Source: Planctomycetaceae bacterium (GTDB lineage Bacteria; Planctomycetota; Planctomycetia; Planctomycetales; Planctomycetaceae). Taken from it: DNA of 40,861 bases. Below the pieces are notes generated by a model. That model was not told the origin of the DNA and did not search any database. It worked only from the letters and a program-made list of their open reading frames with translations. Position 1 is the stretch's first letter, and every line of letters starts with the position of its first letter. A program made the position numbers and the translations under genes. Location of the stretch: positions 1-40,861 of the forward strand of contig JANSXP010000063.1 of the NCBI GenBank assembly GCA_024742875.1, in the 5' to 3' direction. This document shows, in pieces, positions 20,386-29,308 of this stretch.

Positions 20386-22023
20386 TCAGCGGTTTTCGAG
20401 ATGTTCCAGCTGCCTGTCGATCGACTGCAGCAGAGCATCCAGCTGAACGCCGTCTGGATCTTCGAGAGCAGGGGGGTTGGGTTTGATCGTGTCCGCTGCC
20501 TTCGACTCTGATTCGTCGCTGGACACTGGAACTGTTGTATCGTGGGGCCGTTGTTCGGTGGCCGGAGAACCTGCCAGCTCTGGTGCCGAGGAGGCAGACG
20601 CCTCGGTGTCGGATGATTGCCTGCCAAAGCGAGCAGCTAAGCCGTCAGCGGCAGAATCCGGTTCCGTTAGTGCCGGATCGATGTCCACTGGAGTCACCCC
20701 TGTAACGGCACTGTCCGTCCCTGGTGTGTCGTGTGGTCTTCGCCTTGCCCCGGTGCTTGCTGTCGCAGCGGAATGACCGGACGGGGGATCACTGGTTTTG
20801 GACCACACAGCCACACACAGACACACAACCAGCACGATGAGCGTCCAGCGTTGCCACACGGGAAGCTGTTTGAGGTTTGCTGGCAATGACGACTGTCGAC
20901 CTGCACAGTCTGTCGCATGTCGTCTCTGCAGCGGTCGACGACCGGCGGTCGGCAGCAGGCTTTCCAGTAAACTCTCCGCCCGCGCCGCTGACGCCACACG
21001 TTGTGAGGGCGCGAAGCAGTGCAGGGCAGACACCGCCTGCTCCAGAGCTCGGGGCACGTCTTCCAGCAACACAGACAGTCGAGGAGGCTGCTCACTGCCG
21101 ACGCGGTGAATGGTCTCCATGCCGGATGCCTCCGGCACCGGCGGCCGACCTGTCAGCATGGTAAACAGCAGTGCGCCCAGACTGAACAGATCGCTGCGTT
21201 CATCGGTCGTCTCACCGCGGGCCTGTTCGGGCGCCATAAACTGCGGCGTGCCCGCCAAAGCGCCAGCACGCGTAATGCTGGCATCATCCACGGCCCGTGC
21301 CAGACCAAAGTCTGTCAGGAGCGCACGTTCTGTCTGACCGGACAACAGAATATTGGCCGGTTTAATGTCACGATGAATCAATCCCTGAGCATGCGCGGCC
21401 TTCAATCCGGCCGCCACCTGACGGGCGATTCGCAGCGCCTCCACGGGAGCCAGCGGTCCCTGCTGTCGCAGGCGTTCTTCCAGCGATGGGCCTGGCAGAT
21501 AGGGCATCACCAGATAAGGCAGACCCTGGTATTCGGACACCTGATGCACGGCGATCACATTGTCGTGAACCACGGCCGCCGCCGCACGGGCCTCCCGCTC
21601 AAATCGGCTGCGCGCCGATTCCGACGCGGCCAGTTGTGGGCTGAGGACTTTGACGGCCACAAAGCGATCCAGCGCCGGATCACGCGCTTTGAAGACCACC
21701 CCCATGCCGCCCACACCCACGCAGCCACTCACTTCAAACGGTCCGATGCGACCCAGCATCCGCGGATCGTCTGTGGGCCCCAGCAGCGTCAGCGGCCACA
21801 ACAGCTGATCGGAGACAATTTGACGCCCTTCGTCCAGTTCATCTGCGCGCAGGGCGGATGTGATGGTCGTCCAGTCGTCCCCCGAACCGGCAGCTGTGGT
21901 CATGCACTGCCGACACACGGGACAGTCAGTCAGGTGCTGTTCGACGGCGCCCTCGTCTTCCGGCGAGAGCGCATCATTCAGATAGTCCTGGATCGTGGAA
22001 GGATGGCAAATCGTCCGCGGCAT
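20386..22023 (-). CDS. Membrane Ser/Thr protein kinase with N-terminal zinc anti-sigma-like motif
   Basis: The 545-residue protein begins with about 45 residues resembling a zinc anti-sigma domain: H30-x3-C34-x2-C37 in EQHLTDCPVC. A full Hanks-type kinase domain follows (about 95-360): glycine loop GVGGMGVVFKA, lysine K125 in VAVKVL, HRDIKPANILL (217-227), DFGLA (238-242) and APEQ (264-267). One membrane helix (about 392-408, WTLIVLVVCLCVAVW) separates it from an acidic, Ser/Thr-rich tail of about 135 residues. The ATG shares one base with the TGA of the sigma-factor gene (TGATG), so the two are coupled. The layout suggests the kinase holds or phosphorylates its sigma factor (inference). Confidence 0.92.
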   Translation of the reverse strand: MPRTICHPSTIQDYLNDALSPEDEGAVEQHLTDCPVCRQCMTTAAGSGDDWTTITSALRADELDEGRQIVSDQLLWPLTLLGPTDDPRMLGRIGPFEVSGCVGVGGMGVVFKARDPALDRFVAVKVLSPQLAASESARSRFEREARAAAAVVHDNVIAVHQVSEYQGLPYLVMPYLPGPSLEERLRQQGPLAPVEALRIARQVAAGLKAAHAQGLIHRDIKPANILLSGQTERALLTDFGLARAVDDASITRAGALAGTPQFMAPEQARGETTDERSDLFSLGALLFTMLTGRPPVPEASGMETIHRVGSEQPPRLSVLLEDVPRALEQAVSALHCFAPSQRVASAARAESLLESLLPTAGRRPLQRRHATDCAGRQSSLPANLKQLPVWQRWTLIVLVVCLCVAVWSKTSDPPSGHSAATASTGARRRPHDTPGTDSAVTGVTPVDIDPALTEPDSAADGLAARFGRQSSDTEASASSAPELAGSPATEQRPHDTTVPVSSDESESKAADTIKPNPPALEDPDGVQLDALLQSIDRQLEHLENR

Positions 22024-22640
22024 CAGACGGTCTCCCGATGATCGTCGGTGTCCGATCGCATCAGTTCTTCCACCAGATGACGAATCCGTTTCAGTACGCG
22101 ACTGCGCGACGCATAAACAACGCCGGCGGAAACACCCAGCTCCGTGGCTACCTGTTCAATCGAACGACCGGCAACCGACGTCTGTTCAAAGGCCGCCCAG
22201 ACAGCCGGTGTGCAGTTGCCCCGGACTTCGGCCGCTGCACGACGATACAGGGCCACTCGTTCTTCGGCGGCCCACATGGCCTGAAGCTGATCTTCATCCG
22301 CGGCAACGGCGTTCAGCTGCTGCAACACCTCGGAACGTCCGCTGCCGCGGTGACGATGATCGCGCTGGATAATCTTCAGCGACGTATGACGAGCCACCTG
22401 AGACAGCCAGCTGCGAAAACGGCCGGCTGACAGATCCGGGGGACGACGCTCAAAGGCATCGGCAACCTGCTGCAAAACCCTCTGCGTGGCATCATCTGCG
22501 TCCGCATCCTGCAGTCCCAGTCGCCGACAAAATCGAAAAATGGCCGGGCGATACAGGGCGCCAAACTGGTCCCAGCAACGCTGCTCCGCCCCGTCCCGCA
22601 GGCGGGTCAGCATACTCAGCGATGTTTGCGGCCAGACCAT
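22023..22640 (-). CDS. ECF-type RNA polymerase sigma factor
   Basis: The 205-residue protein has region 2 (about 20-95, LYRPAIFRFCRRLGLQDADADDATQ, then GRFRSWLSQVARH) and region 4 (about 140-200). Region 4 includes the helix-turn-helix SIEQVATELGVSAGVVYASRSRVLKRI. This is the two-domain ECF pattern without regions 1 or 3. It is directly coupled to a kinase carrying a zinc anti-sigma-like motif, so it is probably controlled by that protein, as proposed for the kinase-linked ECF groups common in planctomycetes. It is the first gene of the minus-strand cluster and is divergent from the 698-residue exported protein. Confidence 0.92.
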   Translation of the reverse strand: MVWPQTSLSMLTRLRDGAEQRCWDQFGALYRPAIFRFCRRLGLQDADADDATQRVLQQVADAFERRPPDLSAGRFRSWLSQVARHTSLKIIQRDHRHRGSGRSEVLQQLNAVAADEDQLQAMWAAEERVALYRRAAAEVRGNCTPAVWAAFEQTSVAGRSIEQVATELGVSAGVVYASRSRVLKRIRHLVEELMRSDTDDHRETV

Positions 22641-22923
22641 GCGGATTTCAAACCTTCAGAAAACGAATTTGACGGCCCACGGCAGAGCGAGCAACAGGAT
22701 GAGGAACACTTCAAAGGCACTGACAGGCCCGGGGTCCCCTATTGAAGTCCGCCCAGGCTCTGATTCTGACAGCAGCCTGCTCAGAATTTTCCAAACTTCC
22801 CAAATCTCCTGACAGGGACCGCGTTTCGACGGCCCTCGACCACGCAAATCGCTTGTGCCATGCGATCGAAAACAATCACAATAAGGGTGATCCCAGACAT
22901 CCCCTTCATTACGGATTGTACAA
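22641..22923. promoter_or_regulatory. 283-base divergent intergenic region upstream of the sigma-factor gene
   Basis: This spacer separates the divergent starts of the ECF gene (minus) and the 698-residue gene (plus), so it should hold the promoters of both. I found no clear sigma-70-type pair. Next to the ECF start a short minus-strand frame ending at 22656 encodes a hydrophobic stretch (FEVFLILLLALPWAVKFVF) with no good start codon. It is noted but not called as a gene. Confidence 0.4.
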
Positions 22924-25020
22924 ATGCCCGTTCTTCTTCGCCGCCTTGGTCTCACCCTGCTGGCAGTTCTGGCAGCAAATCGCGGTCTCAACGCTGCCGC
23001 CGATGAACCAGAGTTTCTGCAGCACACACCCAATGATCGCAGTCTGGTCATGTATGTGCCCGATCCGCTGCCACACCTGCTGCGGACGGCGAAATCCCCC
23101 GGCTTTCAACGGGTGATCACGCGCATGTTTCAGGGACAGCTGGGCGGTCCGGACACGTCCACATGGGAACCCACTTTGAATAACAGCGTGGCCCCCTATC
23201 TGCCGACAGAAATAGTGTTCTCGCTCAACGACCAGGCAACCACGAACCTGTCTCGCCTGTTTCGCATGATGCTGCATGTGGGGCTGTGCAACGGCGCCAT
23301 CGAGGCGGACGCGTCAGAGGATTTTGACAAATTGCAGCAGGTCCTCATCGCAGAGATGGGACAATGGAAGCTGGAAGGCATTGATCTGTGGGTCAATTTT
23401 CGCACGCCGCTGCCCGCTGCGCTGGTATTTGGTCAGGCAAACTCACTGACAGCTTCTTTGTTTGACGTCGAGGGCGTCGAAGTGACTCACCAGGGGCAGT
23501 CCATTCGCCTGCAGTCTCAACTGGGCAACTTCTACGATGAACAGACTCTGCAGTTCCTGCTGCTGGAGTTTGGCGTCGCCACAGACCTGGATTCCGAGGG
23601 CACCAGCGCACTGGGGGCCGCCGTGGCAAAGCTGGAGATCGATGTCACCGTGCAGATGGTGGGCAACGCCATTCAGCTGCGCTTTGGTCACGTGGCAGAC
23701 TTCGAACCGTTGCGTGGCGAATCTCTGGGTGAACTGTGGACGACGGATCCCCGTCTGGTGTTTTTTGCCAGCTATCGCATGCAGGGATTCCTGGACAGCG
23801 TGGCGGGCATCGTCAAAGAGTGGGAAAAATGGGAACCCACTGCAACTGGCAAAGCGACAACGCAGCTGGATGAAGAAGACCTGCTGGGGGATCTGTCCAA
23901 CATTGTTCGGATGGTCGGTCAGTCTTCTCTGGACGGAGCTTCGCGACTGGAGTGGAACGACGACCTGGAACTGGTGCTGCATGAATACGGTGTGCCGACC
24001 GCAGACAGCCTGACGACTCTGCCGATCACAAAGTTCGTGCCTGCGACCGGGGACATCGTGATGGCCAGTTCCACCTATTCCGTCGCCGACCAGTGGAACA
24101 GCCAGCTCACACAGTTTGAGGATCGGCTGGCCAGTAACTCCATGAAGTACGAATTGACGGGCCGTCTGCAGCAGGCCGAAATGAACGAACAGATGACCGT
24201 CTTTTACTATCAGAAACTGAGGAAATTCCGGCAGCTGGTGAAGGAGCGGTCGTATGACGTCTTTCGTGCACCCACCATCACCATCGCAGATGGCCGCGGC
24301 ACCATCCGTCGGCTGTCTGCCCGGTTCCACATCGACGAAGAATCCAGTGGATTTGCAATGAACGATCTTTCTGTTCCCCGCGTGGCGGTGATGGGACGAC
24401 TGCAGGAGGGGGCCGATGCGGAAACACTGATGAAAGACGTCTGGCGCGCCTTTCTGGAGGGTGTGATGCCTGAAGATATCACCGGTCTGCAGCTGGTCGA
24501 GTCCGTCGACTACGGTCTGGGCTGTCCCACGTTTGCCTTCAGTGGAGAGTGGCAGGAGGAACTGCCCAACGATGTGCGCATCATGCTGGAAGGCGACATG
24601 ATGCCGCACTACTTCACGCTGCCGGACGGACTGTTTGTCTTATCCAGTTCGTCAGAACTGAGCCGCGCCATTGTGGCGGCCGGAAATGGCAGTGGAGAAC
24701 GGTTTGATCTGCCAGCCAGTGAAGATCAGCTGGTGGGGTTTGGTGTGATACCGGGCATTAGTCTGGCTCAGATTTCCGGCACTCTCACATCACTGTTTGA
24801 CTACGTGATGGATGAACAAAGTGACCTGGAACTGGAGGGGGAGACACTGCAGATCGGACGCACGATGCTGGCGGCCGATCAGAATTTCTATGACACGATG
24901 CAGGGACTGTTTTCCAGTCTGACACTCGCCTGTGCGTCTGTGGACAGCATTCAGTGGCAAAGTACTCAGCAGACAGATCGTCGGGTGACCAAAGGCTCGA
25001 TGTCGTTCAATACGCCGTAG
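22924..25020 (+). CDS. Large exported protein of unknown function
   Basis: The 698-residue protein has a typical signal peptide (about 1-26, LLRRLGLTLLAVLAANRGLNA). The mature part is a long alternation of strands and helices with no recognisable catalytic motif. It has few cysteines and no membrane segment after the signal, so it is probably periplasmic. Two similar halves may exist: FSLNDQATTNLSRLFRM early, and LPDGLFVLSSSSELSRAI with VGFGVIPGISLAQI late. That is an impression, not an alignment. It is divergent from the ECF-kinase cluster and convergent with thyX. No function is proposed. Confidence 0.85.
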   Translation: MPVLLRRLGLTLLAVLAANRGLNAAADEPEFLQHTPNDRSLVMYVPDPLPHLLRTAKSPGFQRVITRMFQGQLGGPDTSTWEPTLNNSVAPYLPTEIVFSLNDQATTNLSRLFRMMLHVGLCNGAIEADASEDFDKLQQVLIAEMGQWKLEGIDLWVNFRTPLPAALVFGQANSLTASLFDVEGVEVTHQGQSIRLQSQLGNFYDEQTLQFLLLEFGVATDLDSEGTSALGAAVAKLEIDVTVQMVGNAIQLRFGHVADFEPLRGESLGELWTTDPRLVFFASYRMQGFLDSVAGIVKEWEKWEPTATGKATTQLDEEDLLGDLSNIVRMVGQSSLDGASRLEWNDDLELVLHEYGVPTADSLTTLPITKFVPATGDIVMASSTYSVADQWNSQLTQFEDRLASNSMKYELTGRLQQAEMNEQMTVFYYQKLRKFRQLVKERSYDVFRAPTITIADGRGTIRRLSARFHIDEESSGFAMNDLSVPRVAVMGRLQEGADAETLMKDVWRAFLEGVMPEDITGLQLVESVDYGLGCPTFAFSGEWQEELPNDVRIMLEGDMMPHYFTLPDGLFVLSSSSELSRAIVAAGNGSGERFDLPASEDQLVGFGVIPGISLAQISGTLTSLFDYVMDEQSDLELEGETLQIGRTMLAADQNFYDTMQGLFSSLTLACASVDSIQWQSTQQTDRRVTKGSMSFNTP

Positions 25021-25023
25021 AAC

Positions 25024-25042
25024 GTCCGCATCTCTGGCGGAC
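25024..25042. terminator. Hairpin between convergent genes
   Basis: GTCCGC at 25024-25029 pairs with GCGGAC at 25037-25042 around a seven-base loop. It fills most of the 24-base gap between the 698-residue gene and the end of thyX, so it may terminate both. There is no T tract. Confidence 0.4.
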
Positions 25043-25044
25043 CG

Positions 25045-25971
25045 TTACTCGGCCACTAAACCCATCCGCTGCAGTTTGGAGCGGCATTCGTCCCGTTCGC
25101 GACTGCGTTTGAGACTGGCCCAGCCTTCGTCCTGGGCGGCCAGAAAAGCGTCTTCGCTAAACGGCGGGGTCGTGCCGGCTGTCGCTGCATTCGCATTCAG
25201 TCGCTGAATCACGCCCACGTCCAGTCGCGTCAGAAACATGGACTGCATGCGATAATCCTGGAAGGCCTCCCACACGACGGGAAACAGCGGAGCGACAATT
25301 TTTTCCCCGATTGCCGTGGCGTAGTTGCGGATTTCCAGTTGCGCGTGACTGTCCATCCGCAGCGCCAGAAAATGCAGCAGGTTGTGCAGGTCAATCTTCC
25401 AGTAGGCTTCCGTGTAGGTGGCCAGCGGCAAATCCTTGCGGGCCTGTTCGCGGGCTACGCCGGAGTCAATGCGCTGTTGATAGACGGACCGCATTTGATT
25501 CTGCAGCTCGGTTTCGGACTCCGTCAGCTGCTGGCCCAGTTCGGCCGACAGTGGCTCACCGCTGCCCTGACGATTGGATTCCGCCTGAGTTCGCCACTCA
25601 TTCACGGGCGTTGTCTGCGCGGCGTCGATGGCCAGAGAGTAACGTGTGCTGTATTCGTTAATATTGGCCGTGCGATGACGAACCCACTGCCGCCAGCAGT
25701 CCATGGGCACGCGCACGAGAAACTTAATTTCCGCCATTTCGAAGGGAGTCGTGTGGCGATGTCGCAGCAGATAGCGAATGAGAGTGCGATCATCGCTGAC
25801 CTTTTTTGTGCCTTCTCCGTAGCTCACCCGCGCCGCCTGGACCACGCTGCTGTCGTCTCCCATGACGTCCACCAGGCACACAAAACCATCGTCCAGCACG
25901 GGAAACTTCTGCCAGCGAAGTTCGTTTACCTGAGCCAGTCGGTCCTGCGAAGATGAGTCTGCTGCGGCCAT
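25045..25971 (-). CDS. thyX: FAD-dependent thymidylate synthase ThyX
   Basis: ThyX makes dTMP from dUMP using methylene-tetrahydrofolate, with FAD and NADPH. The diagnostic RHR-x7-S motif is present as RHRTANINEYS (residues 98-108 from the chosen start). RYLLRHRHTTPFEMAEIKF before it and LHNLLHFLALRMDSHAQLEIRNYA after it are further family segments. The frame is open up to a GTG at 26055, but the ATG at 25971 (308 residues) is preferred because the extra residues are short, basic and unlike the family. The 60-residue C-terminal extension is longer than in small ThyX proteins. It is divergent from ogt. Confidence 0.94.
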   Translation of the reverse strand: MAAADSSSQDRLAQVNELRWQKFPVLDDGFVCLVDVMGDDSSVVQAARVSYGEGTKKVSDDRTLIRYLLRHRHTTPFEMAEIKFLVRVPMDCWRQWVRHRTANINEYSTRYSLAIDAAQTTPVNEWRTQAESNRQGSGEPLSAELGQQLTESETELQNQMRSVYQQRIDSGVAREQARKDLPLATYTEAYWKIDLHNLLHFLALRMDSHAQLEIRNYATAIGEKIVAPLFPVVWEAFQDYRMQSMFLTRLDVGVIQRLNANAATAGTTPPFSEDAFLAAQDEGWASLKRSRERDECRSKLQRMGLVAE

Positions 25972-26122
25972 GTGTCTTGCTTTGTGTCCTGCTTTGCTGC
26001 GCTGCTCGAACGCTCGTTTTTTGCGCTCAAAAGTCAACCGTTTCGAATTTTGCACTCTAGAGAGAATGCCGGGAAACTACCATTCAGCGACCCCATTTCG
26101 CCCGCGTTCAAACGGAAAAAGC

Positions 26123-26611
26123 ATGGACTACACATGGATGGACGATACACCCGTGGGCCGGCTGCTGCTGGCTGGGTCGGACGATGTGCTGCAGTTGCTG
26201 CTGTTCGATTCTCCCGACAGCCGGGACCGGCACAGGGTGAACCTCACTGACTGGCAGGCCAGCAATCGGGTCTTCAAAGAACACAGGCGACAACTGCGGG
26301 CCTACTTCAACAAAGACCTCAAACAGTTTGACGCCCCGGTGGCCGGGCTGGGGACCGCGTTTCAGCAGCAGGTGTGGTCGGCTCTTTGCGAAGTGCCGTA
26401 TGGCGAAACGGCCACCTATGGTGAGATAGCGAAAGCCATTGGGCGACCCACCGCTTCGCGGGCTGTCGGGATGGCCAACGGACGCAACCCGATTTCCATC
26501 ATCGTGCCGTGCCATCGGATCATCGGAGCCAGCGGAAGGCTGGTCGGCTATGGGGGCGGGCTGGCGGCAAAAACGTGTCTGCTGTCTCTGGAAGGAATCG
26601 CGCTGCCATGA
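26123..26611 (+). CDS. ogt: Methylated-DNA--protein-cysteine methyltransferase Ogt
   Basis: This suicide enzyme removes alkyl groups from O6-alkylguanine. From the ATG at 26123 it is 162 residues, a normal Ogt length, and begins with the usual MDYTWMDDTPVGRLLLAG. The active site is IVPCHRII with Cys130. The DNA-binding helix-turn-helix segment is TYGEIAKAIGRPTASRAVGMANGRNP in short form, and the Asn hinge and GxLxGYGGGLAAK are intact. The frame is open to 25970, and an in-frame ATG at 26066 is a possible alternative start. The next gene overlaps its stop by four bases. It contrasts with the Ada-like protein at 97-684, which lacks this domain. Confidence 0.95.
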   Translation: MDYTWMDDTPVGRLLLAGSDDVLQLLLFDSPDSRDRHRVNLTDWQASNRVFKEHRRQLRAYFNKDLKQFDAPVAGLGTAFQQQVWSALCEVPYGETATYGEIAKAIGRPTASRAVGMANGRNPISIIVPCHRIIGASGRLVGYGGGLAAKTCLLSLEGIALP

Positions 26612-26943
26612 CCAAAGACGCCAATCCCTATCAGCCACCGACTTCAACAGCCGGGTTTGATGGTTTTCCGCTGACAGCCAGTCAGAGATTCACCGTGTGG
26701 ACCGGGTCGGTGGGCGCTTTTCTGGTGTTCTGGCTGATCTTCGGAGTCGGGCTGACCATGCTCACGTTTCTGATCGCCCACGTATTTTCGATCGAGTCGG
26801 TGGCGGCCGTGATCGTCGGATCCGTGGGGACAGGAGCCGGAATCAGTTACGTGATGACACGTCGGTACCATTTGGAGGCCATCTCCGATTTTCAGCGGGA
26901 GAATGAGTTGTCGGCGAAACCCGACCCCCTGACAGTCGAATGA
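26608..26943 (+). CDS. Small membrane protein coupled to ogt
   Basis: The 111-residue protein starts at an ATG overlapping the ogt stop (ATGA), so it is translated with ogt. It opens with a soluble NPYQPP segment, common at the start of small planctomycete membrane proteins. Two membrane helices follow (about 33-55, VGAFLVFWLIFGVGLTMLTFL; about 62-80, VAAVIVGSVGTGAGISYVM), then a charged cytoplasmic tail. No function is known. Coupling to a DNA-repair gene may be only an operon accident. Confidence 0.75.
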   Translation: MTKDANPYQPPTSTAGFDGFPLTASQRFTVWTGSVGAFLVFWLIFGVGLTMLTFLIAHVFSIESVAAVIVGSVGTGAGISYVMTRRYHLEAISDFQRENELSAKPDPLTVE

Positions 26944-27086
26944 TGTTCGTCTGTCTGTCGCCCTGATTTGTCCAGATTCCCGGCGGCCCAGGACTGGAAA
27001 TCAATCGCCGCTCGGCGAAAATAGGGCAGGAGTGCCGATTGTCGGCGGGCGACAGTCAAGCAAATCTACTCGTAAAATATGAAGCC

Positions 27087-28154
27087 ATGTCCGTCACTGA
27101 ATTCACCGAGCAGGAGCTCGATGATCTGGATGATGAAGTCACGCTGCCACTTTACGTTCTGCTGCCGCTGGGCGCATTGGGGCTGTACTCCCTCGCGTTT
27201 CCCTGGCCCGCCGCGTCGCTGCCCGTCTATCTGCTGTGGCTGGGATTCACGACCTTCATCTTCTTTTGCTACACCAGCTGTTTTCACGAGACGGCCCATC
27301 AGACGCTGAGCCAGTCCTCCCGTCTGAGTATCATCGTGGGGCGGATCCTGGGCACGCTGATGTTCACGCCGTATTCGGTGTATCGCGAAAGCCACATTCG
27401 ACATCACGCTTATTTGAACAAGCCGGCTGATTTTGAATTGTGGCCCTACAGCGACCCGCACACATCCGTGTGGTTCCGCCGCATCTTTGTGTGGTTTGAT
27501 CTGCTGCTGGGGATCTTTTCCGGACCCGTCATCTACGGACGCACGTTTTTTCACCGGGACTCACCGATTCGCAATCCCAAAGTCCGGCGTGCCGTCTATG
27601 GCGAATACGCAGTGATGATTGGCTTCTGGGTGATTCTGCTGACGGCCACCGCTTTGTATGACCAATGGTATCGGTTGCTCACCGTCTGGGTGTTGCCTCA
27701 CTGGCTGGCGGGAATCATGCAGACGGCACGCAAGCTGACGGAACACCTCGGTATGAGTAGTTACGATCCTCTCAAGGGGACACGCACCATTGTGGCCGAC
27801 AACTGGTTTACGCGGCTGTGCACGTGGATGAATTTCGACATCTTTGTGCATGGGCCGCATCACCGGCATCCACGGATTGCCCACAATCAATTGCAAAAGA
27901 AGATGCAGGATTACAAAGAGTCCACGCTGGAGGAGTTTCCGGTCTTCGCCAATTATCGATCGGCCACCTGGCAGATGCTCCCGTTTCTGTTTCGCAATCC
28001 GGGCGTCGGTATGAACGCGGGCGCCCCCAGTCCCGAACAGGAAAAAAAGGCGCGGGTCGACAATTTCGTGGCCGATGTCTCATCTGAGATTCTCTCCGAA
28101 CGAGATTCGGAAACCGCTGACATGTCCAGAATCGGAGACGTGACGGCCGCTTAA
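27087..28154 (+). CDS. Membrane fatty-acid desaturase/hydroxylase family protein
   Basis: From the ATG at 27087 the protein is 355 residues. It has the three histidine boxes of membrane di-iron desaturases: HETAH (67-71), HIRHH (103-107) and HGPHHRHP (255-262). These lie among hydrophobic segments (about 22-62, 84-96, 172-212). This is the alkane/fatty-acid desaturase fold that introduces a double bond or hydroxyl group with O2. The substrate is uncertain. The frame is open to a TTG at 27039, but the ATG is the simpler start. A strong hairpin lies 28 bases after the stop. Confidence 0.9.
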   Translation: MSVTEFTEQELDDLDDEVTLPLYVLLPLGALGLYSLAFPWPAASLPVYLLWLGFTTFIFFCYTSCFHETAHQTLSQSSRLSIIVGRILGTLMFTPYSVYRESHIRHHAYLNKPADFELWPYSDPHTSVWFRRIFVWFDLLLGIFSGPVIYGRTFFHRDSPIRNPKVRRAVYGEYAVMIGFWVILLTATALYDQWYRLLTVWVLPHWLAGIMQTARKLTEHLGMSSYDPLKGTRTIVADNWFTRLCTWMNFDIFVHGPHHRHPRIAHNQLQKKMQDYKESTLEEFPVFANYRSATWQMLPFLFRNPGVGMNAGAPSPEQEKKARVDNFVADVSSEILSERDSETADMSRIGDVTAA

Positions 28155-28182
28155 CATCACGCCATCTCACGCGCAAAGAAGA

Positions 28183-28208
28183 CAGGGCCAGCACACGTGC
28201 TGACCCTG
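28183..28208. terminator. Long hairpin between convergent desaturase and PEP-CTERM genes
   Basis: CAGGG-C-CAGCAC at 28183-28194 pairs with GTGCTG-A-CCCTG at 28197-28208, a 12-step stem with one C/A mismatch and a two-base loop. It lies between the stops of two convergent genes and could terminate both. No T tract follows on either strand. Confidence 0.6.
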
Positions 28209-28245
28209 AGAGAGCTTCCCATTGTTTGTGTCGTAATCGCCTGAA

Positions 28246-29037
28246 TCAGTCGACTGCGGCCGCGCTGCGACGACGACGCAGAGCCATACCACCCAGAACC
28301 ATCAAGCCGCCAGCCCACGTGCCGGGTTCCGGCACTGCTGTTGGGGCGACAGAAAACTGGGTATTGAACGACACCCATTCATTGAGCAATTCGAGGGGAG
28401 CCGACATACGAATCACATGATCAAAGCCAGCATCCACGTCTGTCAGAGTCACGGACCAGTTGTCTTCGGCATTCGTGATTCTGTCATCCACGTACTGCCA
28501 GGTCAGATTTCCCATGGTCACCACTGGCGCCGTGATCTGGGAAAGATCATCGTCCGCGCCACCGCCTGTTCCCAAATCCGCGGTGAAGGCCCCGCTATAC
28601 CCCTCAACGGCCCAGACCTGGCCGACGGGGTCGGCCAATGTGCCCTTGTCATCTCGAGCTCCCACACCACCAGGTCCGTTGTGAACCGCAGGTCGAGAGT
28701 TGAACGTGCTTTGGTTGATCACCACGTGGTCGAGCACAAATCCGTCTTCCGGCGTGATTTCCAGTTGAAATGACATAACATCTTCGGTGCCGCTTCTGGG
28801 GGCCGAGCCAAATTCCAATTGCCCACCGTTGTCAGAGCCACCACCATTGGCAAAAGATGGGCTCTGGTTAAAGCCGGCATGGTCGGGCGTAAACGTGTAG
28901 CTCCACGTTCCGAGCAGCGTGTTGGACGTATCGCGAATTTCGCCGCCTTGTTGTCCGGCCACTATTGTAATGACGTCTGCCGGGAGGCTTCCAACTGGCA
29001 GTACAGCCAGCATTCCAATCAGTGTGGTTCGAATCAT
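28246..29037 (-). CDS. PEP-CTERM sorted exported protein
   Basis: The 263-residue protein has a signal peptide (about 1-20, LIGMLAVLPVGSLPA). A beta-rich middle (FQLEITPEDGFVLDHVVINQ and similar strands) follows. The C-terminal sorting tag has VPEPGTW, a hydrophobic helix (AGGLMVLGGMAL) and RRRR. Such tags are recognised by exosortase/EpsH-type enzymes at the inner membrane, which cleave near PEP and release or anchor the protein outside. No exosortase gene is in the window. The middle domain has no known function. A decayed copy of its second half lies upstream at 29309-29700. Confidence 0.88.
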   Translation of the reverse strand: MIRTTLIGMLAVLPVGSLPADVITIVAGQQGGEIRDTSNTLLGTWSYTFTPDHAGFNQSPSFANGGGSDNGGQLEFGSAPRSGTEDVMSFQLEITPEDGFVLDHVVINQSTFNSRPAVHNGPGGVGARDDKGTLADPVGQVWAVEGYSGAFTADLGTGGGADDDLSQITAPVVTMGNLTWQYVDDRITNAEDNWSVTLTDVDAGFDHVIRMSAPLELLNEWVSFNTQFSVAPTAVPEPGTWAGGLMVLGGMALRRRRSAAAVD

Positions 29038-29308
29038 AGTTGTGAATTCCGGGTAGATAGGTTGGCCCTGACGAAGCCTAACGCCACCTGGAACTCAATT
29101 GGTCATTGGGATTCTCTGCGGCGTGCTGAACCAGGGTCATCCTGAAGAGGTCTTCTTAGTAACTGAAACACCCCACCAACTGCCCGCAAACCGATCGATC
29201 CGGATCAGAACCTGCCGATGGTCGAAGACCACCAATGGACAGTTTGGCAAGTAGCGGGTAGTAAGGTGCAGGCCTGCCCATGGCGATGGGCATCGGCGTC
29301 GTCGGGGA

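Noticed and set aside
21019-22041. Long plus-strand frame (340 codons) opposite the Ser/Thr kinase
   Set aside because: Antisense shadow; His/Gln/Arg-rich with no recognisable domain.
22656-22727. Short hydrophobic minus-strand frame before the ECF gene as a small membrane protein
   Set aside because: No acceptable start codon with a ribosome-binding site near the hydrophobic stretch; not enough to call a gene.
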